Shown in pieces: positions 26,191 to 35,983 of a stretch of DNA of 64,000 bases. The stretch lies in assembly GCA_018606805.1 (NCBI GenBank), contig JAGYWI010000009.1, forward strand, positions 62,001 through 126,000, in the 5' to 3' direction. Under the pieces are notes generated by a model, which saw nothing but the letters and a program-made list of their open reading frames with translations, was not told the DNA's origin and searched no databases. Each line of letters begins with the position of its first letter. Position 1 is the first letter of the stretch. This stretch comes from Candidatus Magnetomicrobium cryptolimnococcus. Lineage in GTDB: Bacteria; Nitrospirota; Thermodesulfovibrionia; Thermodesulfovibrionales; Magnetobacteriaceae. The position numbers were made by a program, and so were the translations under genes.

Positions 26191-26329
26191 CCATTTTTAT
26201 TTTGGTATAGGTATATTTAAGTACTTAAGCAGATAGCTCTTTTTACTTCTTTTTTTTTATAATATTAATGTGTGTTACATAATTTTATATTAAGCGTTGG
26301 TATTATATTTTTTAAAGGAGGGCTTTCCA

Positions 26330-26698
26330 GTGGATTTAAAGCGAATTGAAAGGAGAGAAAGGCGCAGAGGACCTGATTTGCTGATGCGCCTAATTACATG
26401 GCTTAGCATAATATGTGGAGTCATGTTTGGTGTTCTTCTAGCCATACTTGAAAAGGCCAGACCACAGGTTGAAGGGTGGGAGGAAAAATATGCACCTATA
26501 TATAGGCGTAGCTATTGGGATAAGCAATGGCTTGCCGTTGCCTCTATCTTGCTTTCAACGATGTTTATAGCCTCTATTGCTGGATTATTTATTAACTCAA
26601 GAAGGCTTAAAAGAAAGACTGATAATGTTAGATTTACGTTGGTTGTTACACTCATTCTCTCTATTGTAGGAATGGTTGTTGCATTTTTACGTTTTTAA
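26330..26698 (+). CDS. Small integral membrane protein, three helices
   Basis: I start at GTG 26330, 9 nt after AAAGGAGGG; an upstream start at 26297 has no ribosome site. The protein is 122 residues. A very basic N-terminus (KRIERRERRRG) is followed by helices at about 18-39, 64-84 and 95-119. No family recognised. It stands alone upstream of iscR and may or may not be linked with it. Confidence 0.6.
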   Translation: MDLKRIERRERRRGPDLLMRLITWLSIICGVMFGVLLAILEKARPQVEGWEEKYAPIYRRSYWDKQWLAVASILLSTMFIASIAGLFINSRRLKRKTDNVRFTLVVTLILSIVGMVVAFLRF

Positions 26699-26759
26699 TT
26701 TGTAAAAAAGTAGACGCTTCTGAAATTTAACAATTTAAAACTGTTTTTTTTATTAATAC

Positions 26760-26787
26760 TTGACAAATTTAGTAAGGTTTTATTAAA
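26760..26787 (+). promoter_or_regulatory. Probable iscR promoter
   Basis: TTGACA at 26760-26765 with an A/T-rich -10 region around 26781-26789 (TATTAAAGT). The TSS would fall at or just before the iscR ATG at 26797, which lacks a ribosome site, so the transcript may be leaderless. No clear IscR-binding palindrome is seen. Confidence 0.4.
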
Positions 26788-26796
26788 GTTATAATT

Positions 26797-27258
26797 ATGA
26801 TAAGATTATCAACAAAGTCTCAGTATGGTGTAAGGGCTATGTATGAGATAGCGCTGTCGTATCCTGCGGAACCTTTAAGTATAAAAAACATATCGGAAAG
26901 GCAGGATGTGTCTATACCGTATTTGGAGCAGATATTGGGAAGGCTTAGAAAGTCAGGGCTTATAAATAGTGTTAAAGGGCCAGGGGGTGGTTACGTGTTA
27001 AGCAGACCACCTGAGCATATTACCATATGGGAAATAGTCAAAGAGCTTGAAGGACCGATGGCGATAACTTCCTGTTTGGACCCGCAGGAGGGTTGTGTAA
27101 AGGTGGATAGTTGTGTGCTGCATCTACTTTGGAGAGGGCTTGGCAAGCAAATAGAAGGGTTTCTTGATACTGTTACCTTAAAAGACCTCTTTAGGGGGCC
27201 GGAATTAGATGAATACATTGTTAAAAATACGGAAAAGGGTAAGGTTACTTGGGTATGA
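26797..27258 (+). CDS. iscR: Rrf2-family iron-sulfur cluster regulator IscR
   Basis: A 153-residue winged-helix regulator. The start IRLSTKSQYGVRAMYEIAL and PYLEQILGRLRKSGLINSVK, then GPGGGYVLSRP (the wing) are typical of Rrf2 proteins. Cysteines 93, 100 and 106 in SCLDPQEGCVKVDSCVLHLLW form the [2Fe-2S] site. It should sense Fe-S status and repress the genes that follow. It overlaps the TusA-like gene by 4 nt (ATGA). The three-cysteine spacing matches IscR rather than NsrR or CymR. Confidence 0.92.
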   Translation: MIRLSTKSQYGVRAMYEIALSYPAEPLSIKNISERQDVSIPYLEQILGRLRKSGLINSVKGPGGGYVLSRPPEHITIWEIVKELEGPMAITSCLDPQEGCVKVDSCVLHLLWRGLGKQIEGFLDTVTLKDLFRGPELDEYIVKNTEKGKVTWV

Positions 27259-27515
27259 GTTTGAAATTTGTTGAAAACGTAAAGGCTGATGTAACAAGTG
27301 ATATAGTATACATGATGTGTCCAATGCACCTATTGAAGCTTGATGAGCAAATTCGGGAGCTTGACAGAGAGCAAGTGCTGGAGATACTCACTGATTATGA
27401 TGGTGCGCTTGAGGACATACCACAGTGGTGCGATAAGACAGGCAATGAGTTCCTTGGCATTGATGAAGCTGAGGATTTCTATAAAATATATGTAAAGAAA
27501 AAGGCAAGTTTATGA
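27255..27515 (+). CDS. TusA/SirA-like small protein
   Basis: An 86-residue protein, start overlapping the iscR stop. It has the TusA-fold pattern with the reactive cysteine in MMCPMHLLKLDEQI (standard motif CPxP), and a following EILTDYDGALEDIPQWCDKTGNE that matches the second half of TusA. It would carry sulfur as a persulfide on that cysteine. Its place between iscR and iscS implies a sulfur relay to or from the desulfurase-like protein. Pro is replaced by His in the motif. Confidence 0.72.
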   Translation: MSLKFVENVKADVTSDIVYMMCPMHLLKLDEQIRELDREQVLEILTDYDGALEDIPQWCDKTGNEFLGIDEAEDFYKIYVKKKASL

Positions 27516-27539
27516 TTTATTACGGTAGGGAGGTTGAGG

Positions 27540-28730
27540 ATGAAAACACGATATTTTGATCATGTTGCTACAAACCCATTATTACCAGCAGCACTGGATG
27601 CTATGATGCCATATTTAAAAGAAGAGTTTGGTAATCCTTTAAGTGTGTATGATTTAGGGTTGAGGGCAAAAAATGCTATAGAAGATGCAAGGGATATGGT
27701 AGCCTCTTTAATAAATGCTAAATCGGCTGAGATAATTTTTACAGCAAGTGGTGCAGAGGCAAATAATATGGCCATAAAAGGGGTTGCTACGGCAAAGCAA
27801 GGTGAGGGCAAGCATATTATAATTTCTAAAGTGGAGCATCACTCGGTTTTAAATACGGCAAGGTCGTTAGAAAAGGCTGGATTTGCTGTAACTTATCTGC
27901 CGGTTGATAAGTACGGGTTTTTTGATTTGGATGCCTTAAAAAAGTCTATATCAAAGGAAACTATACTGATTTCTTTGATACATGCAAGTAGCGAAATCGG
28001 TACTATTGAACCAATAAAAGAAGCTGTTGCCATAGCCAAGGAGCGTAATATAACAATACATACTGATGCTGTGGCCTCAACGGGCAATATCCCTATAGAT
28101 GTGAAGGACTTAGGTGTGGATATGCTAAGTATGTCGGCGCATCAGTTTTATGGGCCAAAAGGTGCAGGGGCTTTGTATTTGAGGCAAGGGCAGAGGCTTG
28201 TGCCTCTTATTTATGGTGGGATACAGGAAAACGGCAGAAGAGCCGGTACTGAAAACGTGCCGGCTATTGTGGGCATGGGGAAGGCTGCTGAGGTAGCTAA
28301 GGCGGAGCTTCAACAAAGAAATGCACATACTGGTAGGTTAAGAGACAGGATAATAAACGCGCTGAAAGATGTAGAAAAGGTACACTTAACGGGGCATCCA
28401 ACCCAAAGGCTTCTGCATCATGCAAGCTTTGTCGTTGAGTACATAGAAGGAGAGGGGATGCTTTTAATGTTGCAGGCGAAGGGGATTTATGCTGCAAGCG
28501 GTTCAGCTTGTACGTCAAAGGCATTGAAGGCCTCACCAACGCTTACGGCTATAAATGTGTCGCCCACTATGGCGCATGGCTCTATAGTGTTTAGTTTAGG
28601 TATAGACAATGCGGATGAGGATATAGAGCTGTTGTTGGAGGAATTTCCCCAGATAATAAAAAGACTACGAGATATTTCGCCCTTCCGTAAAGGGTGGGGT
28701 GAAGAGGAAGGTGGTAGTAAACATGTATAG
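27540..28730 (+). CDS. iscS: IscS-like protein lacking the PLP lysine
   Basis: A 396-residue class V aminotransferase-fold protein; start ATG 27540 with GGGAGG 6 nt upstream. It has RYFDHVATNPL, GAEANNMAIKG, VEHHSVLNTA, IHTDAVAS and the mobile cysteine loop GSACTSKALKASP. At the Schiff-base position the sequence is SAHQFYGPKG: the lysine of the usual SxHKxYGPKG is glutamine. The usual Gln after DAV is also Ala. An IscS of Archaeoglobus fulgidus is known with the same lysine lost (to Asp), and this protein shares its QENGxRxGTENVP style. It may act as a scaffold or cysteine ligand for clusters on IscU rather than as a desulfurase. Overlaps iscU by 8 nt. Confidence 0.88.
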   Translation: MKTRYFDHVATNPLLPAALDAMMPYLKEEFGNPLSVYDLGLRAKNAIEDARDMVASLINAKSAEIIFTASGAEANNMAIKGVATAKQGEGKHIIISKVEHHSVLNTARSLEKAGFAVTYLPVDKYGFFDLDALKKSISKETILISLIHASSEIGTIEPIKEAVAIAKERNITIHTDAVASTGNIPIDVKDLGVDMLSMSAHQFYGPKGAGALYLRQGQRLVPLIYGGIQENGRRAGTENVPAIVGMGKAAEVAKAELQQRNAHTGRLRDRIINALKDVEKVHLTGHPTQRLLHHASFVVEYIEGEGMLLMLQAKGIYAASGSACTSKALKASPTLTAINVSPTMAHGSIVFSLGIDNADEDIELLLEEFPQIIKRLRDISPFRKGWGEEEGGSKHV

Positions 28731-29097
28731 CGCAAAATTAATGGAGCATTTCACAAACCCAAGAAACGTAGGTGAAATCGCTGATGCTGATGGTATAGGG
28801 ATGGAGGGTAATCCAACCTGCGGTGATGCTATGAAAATTTTTATTAAAGTGGAAAATGATGTTATCAGAGATGTTAAGTTTCAGACATTTGGTTGCGGCG
28901 CTGCTATAGCGGTAAGCAGTATGATAACGGAAATGGCAAAGGGTAAGACTCTTGAAGAAGCCTATGCAATAACAAAGCAGGATGTAGCAGATGCCCTTGA
29001 CGGCCTTCCACCACAAAAGATGCACTGTTCTAACCTTGGTGCTGATGCCTTAAGAAAGGCGATTGAGGATTACCAAAGTAAACATAAACAAAATTAA
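28723..29097 (+). CDS. iscU: Iron-sulfur cluster scaffold IscU
   Basis: About 124 residues starting MYSAKLMEHFTNPRNVGEI, the classic IscU/NifU N-terminus; the earlier in-frame start at 28699 lies well inside iscS. The three cluster cysteines are in GNPTCGDAM, TFGCGAAIAVSS and MHCSNLG, and the aspartate near the first is present. It assembles [2Fe-2S] and [4Fe-4S] clusters. The HscA-binding LPPQKMHC motif is visible although no hscA or hscB gene follows. It overlaps the end of iscS by 8 nt, and tRNA-Ser follows 44 nt later. Confidence 0.93.
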   Translation: MYSAKLMEHFTNPRNVGEIADADGIGMEGNPTCGDAMKIFIKVENDVIRDVKFQTFGCGAAIAVSSMITEMAKGKTLEEAYAITKQDVADALDGLPPQKMHCSNLGADALRKAIEDYQSKHKQN

Positions 29098-29102
29098 TTT
29101 AC

Positions 29103-29131
29103 TTGAAAAAATATTGTTAATCTGTTAAACT
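29103..29131 (+). promoter_or_regulatory. Possible tRNA-Ser promoter
   Basis: TTGAAA (29103-29108), a 17-bp spacer and TAAACT (29126-29131). The first tRNA base at 29142 is at a suitable distance. Confidence 0.4.
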
Positions 29132-29141
29132 CAACATGGTT

Positions 29142-29233
29142 GGAGAGGTGGCCGAGCGGCTGAAGGCAGCCGCCTGCTAAGCGGTTGTGGGGGTAAAACT
29201 CCACCGAGGGTTCGAATCCCTCCTTCTCCGCCA
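29142..29233 (+). tRNA. tRNA-Ser (anticodon GCT)
   Basis: A 92-nt class II tRNA. GGAGAGG pairs with CTTCTCC (one G-U), the D arm is TGGCCGAGCGGCTGAAGGC-like, the anticodon loop CTGCTAA has GCT, a long variable arm follows, and the T arm contains GGTTCGAATCC. Discriminator G and an encoded CCA end it. It reads AGC/AGU serine codons. Confidence 0.95.
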
Positions 29234-29330
29234 GTAAATGAATATAATTAATTATAAATAAGACTACAAGATTTCCGATTGAGCCACGGAGTGAATCCTT
29301 CAGTATATCGAAGCAAATAGGAGGTGTTTT

Positions 29331-30023
29331 ATGAGCAATAAAATTGAGATGAAAAACTTATTTGATGCTTTAGATGAAGAAATGAAATTCAAGTTGTCGA
29401 GCAAAATTGATGAAATATATCATCCAACTAGTAAATGAGATGAAGTAGAGTTAAATTGGATAGGTTTATTGCGAACATATTTACCTGAAAGATACAAAGT
29501 AGATAGCGGTTTTGTTGTTGATTATAAAGGTAAGATAAGTGAGCAGATTGATATTATTATATATGATAGAAATTTTACGCCATTTATTTTTCGTGGTGAA
29601 AGTGTAATCTATATACCAGCTGAAGGGGTTTATGCAGTGTTTGAAGTAAAAACACTTTTTGATAAAACAAATTACGATTATGCTGTTAATAAGTTAAATA
29701 GTGTTAAAGAATTAGAGAGAACATCTGCGCCATTTACGCATATTAAAGGAAAAGACACAAAAGAGCTTTTTGATATTATTGGAGGAATATTAACTAAAAA
29801 AAATAAGAGTACAAATTATTTTTCTGACTTAGAAAAAGGTTCTGAATTAACAATTATAGTGTGTCTTGATCATGGAATAAGAGTTATACATAAAGATAGT
29901 ATCGAAAAGCAAGATGAAAGTCCGAAACTGTCCTTTTTTTTGTTGAAACTTATTGAAATATTGCGTGGTGTTGGCTCTGTGCCTGCCTTAGATGTAGATA
30001 AATATTTAGAAAGTATTAAATAA
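29331..30023 (+). pseudogene. DUF6602-like gene with an in-frame TGA at codon 36
   Basis: The ATG at 29331 has AGGAGGTG upstream and reads MSNKIEMKNLFDALDEEMKF to HPTSK, then TGA at 29436-29438, and continues in the same frame with DEVELNWIGLLRTYLPERY, VDSGFVVDYKGKISEQIDII and AVFEVKTLF. This matches DUF6602, where the residue after HPxxK is normally Gly, one base from TGA (GGA to TGA). The total is 230 codons. The D...ExK pattern suggests a PD-(D/E)XK nuclease-like fold. It is either a nonsense mutant or needs readthrough; a TTG at 29469 could start a shortened 184-residue form. It follows the tRNA gene, a usual insertion site. Confidence 0.7.
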
Positions 30024-30105
30024 AAAAACAGCGAACAAAACTTATAATGGACACCAATACCGTTTGGTATAAATATTGCTTAAATAAAGTCTTGCCAATT
30101 TATAG

Positions 30106-30295
30106 TACATTTCGATTTGATAAGGACACAAATTGTAGATAATAAAATAGGGCAGACACTCGAAAGGTCTGCCCCTACGATACATGTATTTTTGTAGTGG
30201 CAAACCTATGTGAGGGAGGTGTATCTTCGTAGCTTGCGCTCCTCTGAAGCCAAAGCTTCTTTGTATAATTGATGGCATTGTAATAGTTCAGCCCC
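30106..30295. repeat. Dispersed palindromic element, GGGCAGAC family (copy 1)
   Basis: CATTTCGATTT leads to a core (30133-30187) containing GGGCAGAC-N9-GTCTGCCC. The same core, inverted, is at 43077-43132. Further on, GGCATTGTAATAGTTCAGCC matches, in reverse, the sequence after the second copy (GGGGGCTGAACTATT). No gene is found between 30024 and 30394. Confidence 0.75.
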
Positions 30296-30394
30296 CTTTT
30301 GTTACCTACTAAATTGAAATGTGCTATATTTTATGTCCTGATGGTAAGGGGAAAAAGTCTAACTTTAATAAAAGTGCTCATGTTATAATAATTA

Positions 30395-30850
30395 ATGGAA
30401 ACCCAAACAATTTTAAAAGAAAAATCATTATATGAGACTGATTTCTATCAGTGGGCACTTCATAATGCTGAACTGTTACGACAAGGTAAGCTAAATGAAA
30501 TAGACATAGAGAACATAGTGGAGGAGATAGAAGACTTGGGTAGAAATAATAAACGAGAATTAGCAAGCCGACTATTTGTGTTGATAACTCATTTACTTAA
30601 ATGGCAGTATCAATCAGATAAGCGCTCCAATAGCTGGAAAGCGACACTTAACACACAAAGATTTGAAATTAATCGTTTATTGCAAAGTAGCCCCAGTCTA
30701 AAATATAATGTAGAAGCAGTCATAGAGGAAGAGTTTATCAATGCCAGAAAACAATTTGAAGATGAGACAGGCATAAGTAAAGACATTCTACCTAATACTT
30801 GTCCTTACACTTTTGACCAGTTAAGAGACGATAACTTTAGACCTGAATAA
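30395..30850 (+). CDS. DUF29 family protein
   Basis: A 151-residue helical protein matching DUF29 across its length: SLYETDFYQWALHNAELLRQ at the start, IENIVEEIEDLGRNNKRELA, LLKWQYQ and SNSWKATLNTQR. DUF29 proteins are common in cyanobacteria and in genomes rich in mobile elements; the function is unknown. No ribosome site or operon partner is visible. Confidence 0.85.
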   Translation: METQTILKEKSLYETDFYQWALHNAELLRQGKLNEIDIENIVEEIEDLGRNNKRELASRLFVLITHLLKWQYQSDKRSNSWKATLNTQRFEINRLLQSSPSLKYNVEAVIEEEFINARKQFEDETGISKDILPNTCPYTFDQLRDDNFRPE

Positions 30851-30895
30851 ATCTTAAATTTTAGACCATCTAACCTCGATAGGAAGTTCTGGTAA

Positions 30896-31339
30896 TTAAT
30901 GACACCAAGCTTGGGTAGCATTAGCTGTCCAATACCATGCCTTGTTGTCTTTGTAATCAATTAGTGCAGAGGAGGTCTTTTGTTCATTTTCATTGTGCGA
31001 GCAGCTATACAGTTTAAGACCTCTTTCCACTTGCACTTGTGATAGCTTGCAAGCACTTTCTATTGTTTTTAGACCTTCTTTTGTATAGTTGAAACTAACA
31101 CATATAATATTATCATCTATTGTGTAGCGTATTTTAATATTGGTTGCATCATGTGGCATAAAATAGGGAAACCATCCCTTATCAACAATATTTTCTATGT
31201 CATGGCCCTGATAAGAACTAAAGGAATATTCATACGTCTCATACATATTACAAAAGCCTATTAAGCAGATACAAAATATAACCAAAATAAACAAACATAG
31301 TAATAACAGTCCTTTTGTTCTTATGGTATTAATCACCAT
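30896..31339 (-). CDS. Membrane-anchored hypothetical protein
   Basis: 147 residues with one N-terminal membrane helix (about 9-31), perhaps an uncleaved signal anchor, and an exported domain of about 110 residues. That domain has GWFPYFMPHDATNIKIRYT, a pattern I associate with an uncharacterised family of small exported proteins, and two Cys that could pair. Function unknown. It is followed by the composite repeat at 31406 on the other side of its start. Confidence 0.6.
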   Translation of the reverse strand: MVINTIRTKGLLLLCLFILVIFCICLIGFCNMYETYEYSFSSYQGHDIENIVDKGWFPYFMPHDATNIKIRYTIDDNIICVSFNYTKEGLKTIESACKLSQVQVERGLKLYSCSHNENEQKTSSALIDYKDNKAWYWTANATQAWCH

Positions 31340-31405
31340 TTAAATTTTCCAAATTAACCCTTATCTATAAGATGGCACTAAATTTATGTTATCACCAAAT
31401 GCGTT

Positions 31406-31578
31406 CCAGTTCAAAAGTTTTTGAAAAGGGGTGCGGGGGAAAACTTTTTGCCTAAAAAGTTTTCCCCCGCATCCTCTAATCTTTTTTTCTTTTTTTTTTC
31501 TTTTTTCTTTCCTTTTTCTTTCTTTTTTCTTTCTTTTTTCTTTTTTCTTTCTTTTTTCTTTTTTTTTCTTTTTTTTTA
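31406..31578 (-). repeat. Composite element: perfect 17-bp hairpin plus 93-nt polypyrimidine tract
   Basis: AAAAGTTTTTGAAAAGGGG is followed by a perfect palindrome: GCGGGGGAAAACTTTTT (31433-31449), loop GCCT, and its exact complement (31454-31470). After ATCCTCTAATC comes an unbroken T/C run to 31575, which abuts the accA stop codon. In accA mRNA sense it is A/G-rich followed by a strong hairpin, so it may act as the accA terminator or processing site. This copy carries no 22-24-mer units. Confidence 0.85.
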
Positions 31579-32544
31579 TTCCAAAAAGACGCCTATAGCT
31601 CTCAGTTTTTTATATCGTTTTTCAACCAACACAAACGGATCAATACCATGTAGTTCTTCAAAGGAGCTTAGAATAAAGCGTTTAATATTCCTTGCTGTTT
31701 CTTCAACATTCCTATGAGCTCCGCCTTGTGGTTCTTCTATAATATCGTCAGTAATACCATAATTTTGTAAGTGTTGGGCTGTCAGTTTTAAAGAGTTAGC
31801 AGCCTTTGCGAAGTCTTCTTGTGTAAGTGGTTTATCATTTTTTAAAAGTATTGCAGCACAGCCTTCAGGTGAAATGACCGAATATATGGAATACTGAAGC
31901 ATAAATAATCTATCTGCAACGGTAAGAGCCAGAGCCCCGCCGCTACCGCCTTCACCGATGACAATAGACACTATAGGGGTTTTTAATAAAGACATCTCCA
32001 TCAGGTTAGTGGCTATGGCCTCTGACTGTCCTCGTTCTTCAGAGCCAACGCCGGGAAACGCACCGGGGGTATCTATTAACGTTACTATTGGTATATGGAA
32101 GCGTTCGGCTAATTTCATGATACGCAGTGCCTTTCTGTAGCCTTCTGGGTGGGGTTGACCGAAATTGCGTTGTATTCTTTCTTTAGTACCGCGTCCTTTT
32201 TGATGACCGATGAGCATAGCAGGAATGCCGTCTATGCGACAAAGGCCTCCGACTATGGCCGGGTCATCTGAAAATCTGCGGTCGCCGTGTAGCTCTATAA
32301 ACTCCTCCGTTATAGCCTTTATGTAGTCAAGCGTGTAGGGTCTATCGGGGTGGCGCGCTAACAAACATTGTTGCCATGGTGTCAAGTTTTCTATAATTTG
32401 CCTTGAACGCTCCTTGGCTTCTTTTTCAAGCACCTCTATCTCTTCTATAACCTTTTTATCCCCATAACCTTTTAGCTGCTTGAGTTCGTCAATCTTACGT
32501 TCTATTTCTTCTATTGGTTTTTCAAAGTCTATATAGTTTCTCAT
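31576..32544 (-). CDS. accA: Acetyl-CoA carboxylase carboxyltransferase subunit alpha
   Basis: Transfers the carboxyl group from biotin to acetyl-CoA to give malonyl-CoA for fatty acid synthesis, as part of the AccA2D2 complex. It is 322 residues, the standard length. [28 protein letters not shown], [15 protein letters not shown] (here [15 protein letters not shown]), [16 protein letters not shown] and [12 protein letters not shown] are all present. It starts 4 nt after the dnaE stop codon, the same dnaE-accA pair found in many Gram-negative bacteria. Confidence 0.97.
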   Translation of the reverse strand: MRNYIDFEKPIEEIERKIDELKQLKGYGDKKVIEEIEVLEKEAKERSRQIIENLTPWQQCLLARHPDRPYTLDYIKAITEEFIELHGDRRFSDDPAIVGGLCRIDGIPAMLIGHQKGRGTKERIQRNFGQPHPEGYRKALRIMKLAERFHIPIVTLIDTPGAFPGVGSEERGQSEAIATNLMEMSLLKTPIVSIVIGEGGSGGALALTVADRLFMLQYSIYSVISPEGCAAILLKNDKPLTQEDFAKAANSLKLTAQHLQNYGITDDIIEEPQGGAHRNVEETARNIKRFILSSFEELHGIDPFVLVEKRYKKLRAIGVFLE

Positions 32545-32548
32545 ACTC

Positions 32549-35500
32549 TTAGTTCAGGGTAACCGTGCAGGTCTGTATGCCGTCGGCAAGTTCCCTTATC
32601 AGTTTATTATCCTTTGATGCTCGGTAGGAGGTTGATATTACTGTTTCGTAATCTTCACCTTGTATATTTAGATAAACAAAGAGGTTGCCTTGTGAGTTAG
32701 CTTCCAGTATTTTTTTAATCTTTACAAGTGTATCTTTATTGCAGTTTTGTTCAGCCATGGTTATATTCATTTTCGTATAGCTGTTATTAACCTCCGTATC
32801 TAGATCGGTTATTTCTGCTGCTATCATCTTATAACCATTGTCATTTTTTTCAAGTTTACCTTTTACTATGATGAGATTATCCTTTGTTAGGAGTTTATCC
32901 ATTTTTTGCAGTAGGTCTTTAAATACAATAACCTCGACCATATGGGCATCTTTATCTTCCAGTTGCAAGATGGCAATCTTGCCGGATTTATCCCGCATAA
33001 GTTTCTTTTTAACTTGAGATATGGAGCCTGCCATTTTCACTTCATCGGGCGTGTAGAGCATATTATCAAAGTCGTAGCTTACGCACACACCCATTCTTTG
33101 CAACTGTTCGGTGTAGTTACGTAGGGGGTGGCTTGATATGTAAAATCCGAGTGTTTCACGTTCATATTTGAGTTTTTCCGACTCACTCCACTCATCTATA
33201 TTATTTGTACCATTATTTATACCATTATTTATACCACCCGACAAAGCCGACGAATGCCCAAAAAGGCGTGGCATAGCATGAGCACCGGATAAAATATCTT
33301 CCAGTTCTTTAATAGCTTGTGCACGGCTTTTGATTAATCTATCAAAAGAGCCTGCCTTTATCAAACTTTCGATAACCTTCTTGTTTACCTTCCTAGAATC
33401 AACACGTTTTATGAAATCCTCAAGCCCTTCAAAGTGCTTTTGCTGCCTTGCATTTAAAATAGACTCTATGGCAGTGCTGCCAACCCCTTTGACTGCTTCT
33501 AAGCCAAACATTATGGCGTTATCTATTATTTTAAACTGTCGCTGCCCTTCATTTATATCCGGCAGCAAAATATCTATGGACATCTCCTTACATTCGTTGA
33601 TAAATTTGACGATTTTTTCAGTAGCATCCTCACTTGACATGTTAGCAGCCATAAACTCAACGGGAAAGTGTGCCTTTAGGTATGCCGTTTGATAGGATAT
33701 GTAGGCATATGCTGCCGAGTGGGACTTATTAAATCCGTACTTGGCAAACTGTGCCATTAGGTCAAATATCTTTTCAGCCAAGGCCTTATCTATCTGATTT
33801 TTAATAGAGCCTTCTATGAATTGTCCTTTGAGCTTTTCCATCTCATCTATTTTTTTCTTACCCATGGCCTTTCTAAGTATGTCAGCTTGTCCCATGGTAA
33901 AGCCGGCCATTTTATTAGCAATGCGCATGACCTGCTCTTGATAGAGTATTATGCCGTAGGTTTCATTTAAAACATCGGCAAGGAGCGGGTGCTCGTAAGA
34001 AACAGGGACAACCCCTTTTTTGCGTTTTATAAAATCATCTATCATGCCACTACCAAGGGGTCCTGGCCGGTATAGGGCTACAAGTGCTATTAGGTCTTCA
34101 AAGAGATTTGGGCGCATCTTAATAATAATATCGCGCATACCTGAGCTTTCCAGTTGGAAAACCCCGATTGTCTGACCGCGTCCAAGCATCTCATACGTTT
34201 CTTTATCGTCAAGCGGGATGGTTTTCAATTCAAAGGGCTTACCACGTTCCTTTAGATAATTAATGGTTTTATCTATAACTGTGAGGGTTTTAAGGCCGAG
34301 GAAGTCGAATTTCAAAAGACCGATTTTTTCAATAGACCCCATATCAAACTGCGTTGTTATGGTCTCATCAGTTGGGTTTTTATAAAGTGGTGCGTAGTCT
34401 ACTAAAGGTCCTGGGGAAATAACCACACCTGCTGCATGTGTGGAGGCGTGCCGACAGAGGCCTTCAAGGCGCATTGCTATATCTACGAGTTTTTTAACCT
34501 CGCCGGAGCTATTGTACGCCTTCTTAAACTCTTCTTCTTCCTTTAATGCTTCTTTCAACGTTATATTAAGTGTGGTTGGAATAAGCTTAGCTATGGAATC
34601 AACAAATGAATAAGGCAAAGCCATAGCGCGTCCGACATCCCGTATGGCTGCCTTAGCCGCCATGGTCCCAAATGTTATTATTTGAGCCACGTGGTCTTTG
34701 CCGTATCTTTGGGCGGTGTAGCTGATAACCTCTGAGCGTCTGTCTCTGCAGAAATCCACGTCTATATCAGGCATACTGATACGCTCAGGGTTTAAGAACC
34801 GTTCAAAGAGCAGATTATATTTAAGAGGGTCTATGTCGGTAATGCCAAGACAGTAGGCAATGAGGCTGCCTGCTGCCGAGCCTCTGCCGGGGCCTACCGG
34901 TATACCCTTAGTGCGTGCATAGTTGATGAAATCCCATACGATGAGAAAATATGAGGCAAAGCCCATGTTTTTAATAACCTCAAGCTCTGTGTCAAAGCGC
35001 TTGGCGTATTCGCTGCTTATGGGTTGAGGTAATTTTTGATCAGCCCCTTTTCTTGCGAGGGCTTCCATGTAGGTTTCCGGTGTTTGGTTTTGGCCGGTTT
35101 CAAAGTGTGGCAGCATGAACTCACCGAGTTTAAAGTGAAAATCGCACTTATCGGCAATTTCACGCGTATTTAATATGGAGCGTGGTAGCTCCTTAAAAGC
35201 TAACTGCATTTCCTTTGGAGATTTAAAGTAAAGGGTGTCGGTTGTAAATTTTAATCTATCGGTATCGTTGATTGTCTTAGAGGTTTGTATGCAAATGAGT
35301 ATGTCGTGGGCCTCGGCATCGGCTTTATCCATATAGTGGCAGTCGTTAGTGGCGGCAAGTTGAATGTCTAGCTCAGTTGATAGTTCAACGAGGCGTTTGT
35401 TTGCTATGTCTTGTTCCGGTAGTCCATTATCTTGTATTTCCAGATAAAAATCCTCACGCCCAAAGACCTCCTTATACCAAAGAGCCGACTTCTTAGCCTG

Positions 35501-35956
35501 CTCTGTCTGCTCATTTACTAAGTAATACGGGACTTCCCCTTTTAAACAAGCCGAAAGCGCTATAAGCCCTTGACTGTGTGTTGCCAAAAGCTCCTTATCT
35601 ATGCGTGGCTTATAGTAAAACCCCTCCGTATATGCCTGTGTTGCAAGGTAAACCAGATTTTTATAACCTAGAGGATTTTTGGCAAGTAAAATTAAGTGGT
35701 AATAGCGTGTCTTGATTTTTTCGGTGTATTTACCATCTGAAAGATAAACCTCACAGCCAATAATCGGCTTAATGCCCTTATCTGTGGCCTTTCTATAAAA
35801 CTCCACAGCACCAAAGAGATTGCCGTGGTCTGTTATAGCCACAGCAGGCATGTTGTACTCGATGGCTCTATCAACCAGCTCATTTATCCTAATAGCGCCA
35901 TCGAGTAAGCTATATTCCGTGTGAACGTGAAGGGCTACAAAATCGCTCTTTTGCAT
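32549..35956 (-). CDS. dnaE: DNA polymerase III subunit alpha
   Basis: The replicative polymerase catalytic subunit, 1135 residues, close to the usual 1160. The N-terminal PHP domain starts [18 protein letters not shown] and retains TDHGNLFG. The polymerase domain has [19 protein letters not shown] and the catalytic PDIDVDF with GMAIxxF-like [20 protein letters not shown], then HAAGVVI. A helix-hairpin-helix region and a C-terminal OB domain ([15 protein letters not shown]) complete it. It lacks a proofreading exonuclease insert, so it is DnaE rather than PolC. No Shine-Dalgarno is evident before the ATG. Confidence 0.97.
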   Translation of the reverse strand: MQKSDFVALHVHTEYSLLDGAIRINELVDRAIEYNMPAVAITDHGNLFGAVEFYRKATDKGIKPIIGCEVYLSDGKYTEKIKTRYYHLILLAKNPLGYKNLVYLATQAYTEGFYYKPRIDKELLATHSQGLIALSACLKGEVPYYLVNEQTEQAKKSALWYKEVFGREDFYLEIQDNGLPEQDIANKRLVELSTELDIQLAATNDCHYMDKADAEAHDILICIQTSKTINDTDRLKFTTDTLYFKSPKEMQLAFKELPRSILNTREIADKCDFHFKLGEFMLPHFETGQNQTPETYMEALARKGADQKLPQPISSEYAKRFDTELEVIKNMGFASYFLIVWDFINYARTKGIPVGPGRGSAAGSLIAYCLGITDIDPLKYNLLFERFLNPERISMPDIDVDFCRDRRSEVISYTAQRYGKDHVAQIITFGTMAAKAAIRDVGRAMALPYSFVDSIAKLIPTTLNITLKEALKEEEEFKKAYNSSGEVKKLVDIAMRLEGLCRHASTHAAGVVISPGPLVDYAPLYKNPTDETITTQFDMGSIEKIGLLKFDFLGLKTLTVIDKTINYLKERGKPFELKTIPLDDKETYEMLGRGQTIGVFQLESSGMRDIIIKMRPNLFEDLIALVALYRPGPLGSGMIDDFIKRKKGVVPVSYEHPLLADVLNETYGIILYQEQVMRIANKMAGFTMGQADILRKAMGKKKIDEMEKLKGQFIEGSIKNQIDKALAEKIFDLMAQFAKYGFNKSHSAAYAYISYQTAYLKAHFPVEFMAANMSSEDATEKIVKFINECKEMSIDILLPDINEGQRQFKIIDNAIMFGLEAVKGVGSTAIESILNARQQKHFEGLEDFIKRVDSRKVNKKVIESLIKAGSFDRLIKSRAQAIKELEDILSGAHAMPRLFGHSSALSGGINNGINNGTNNIDEWSESEKLKYERETLGFYISSHPLRNYTEQLQRMGVCVSYDFDNMLYTPDEVKMAGSISQVKKKLMRDKSGKIAILQLEDKDAHMVEVIVFKDLLQKMDKLLTKDNLIIVKGKLEKNDNGYKMIAAEITDLDTEVNNSYTKMNITMAEQNCNKDTLVKIKKILEANSQGNLFVYLNIQGEDYETVISTSYRASKDNKLIRELADGIQTCTVTLN

Positions 35957-35983
35957 AGTGTTAGTACCTGCTTTGTCATGTTT

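Noticed and set aside
25996-26220. 74-codon frame with repeated REVCLHTL
   Set aside because: It is the 24-bp repeat array read in frame; no ribosome site and no homologous gene sense.
29436-29438. Selenocysteine or recoded TGA
   Set aside because: No selenocysteine-insertion stem-loop is evident after it, the expected residue is Gly, and TGA ends many other genes in the window.
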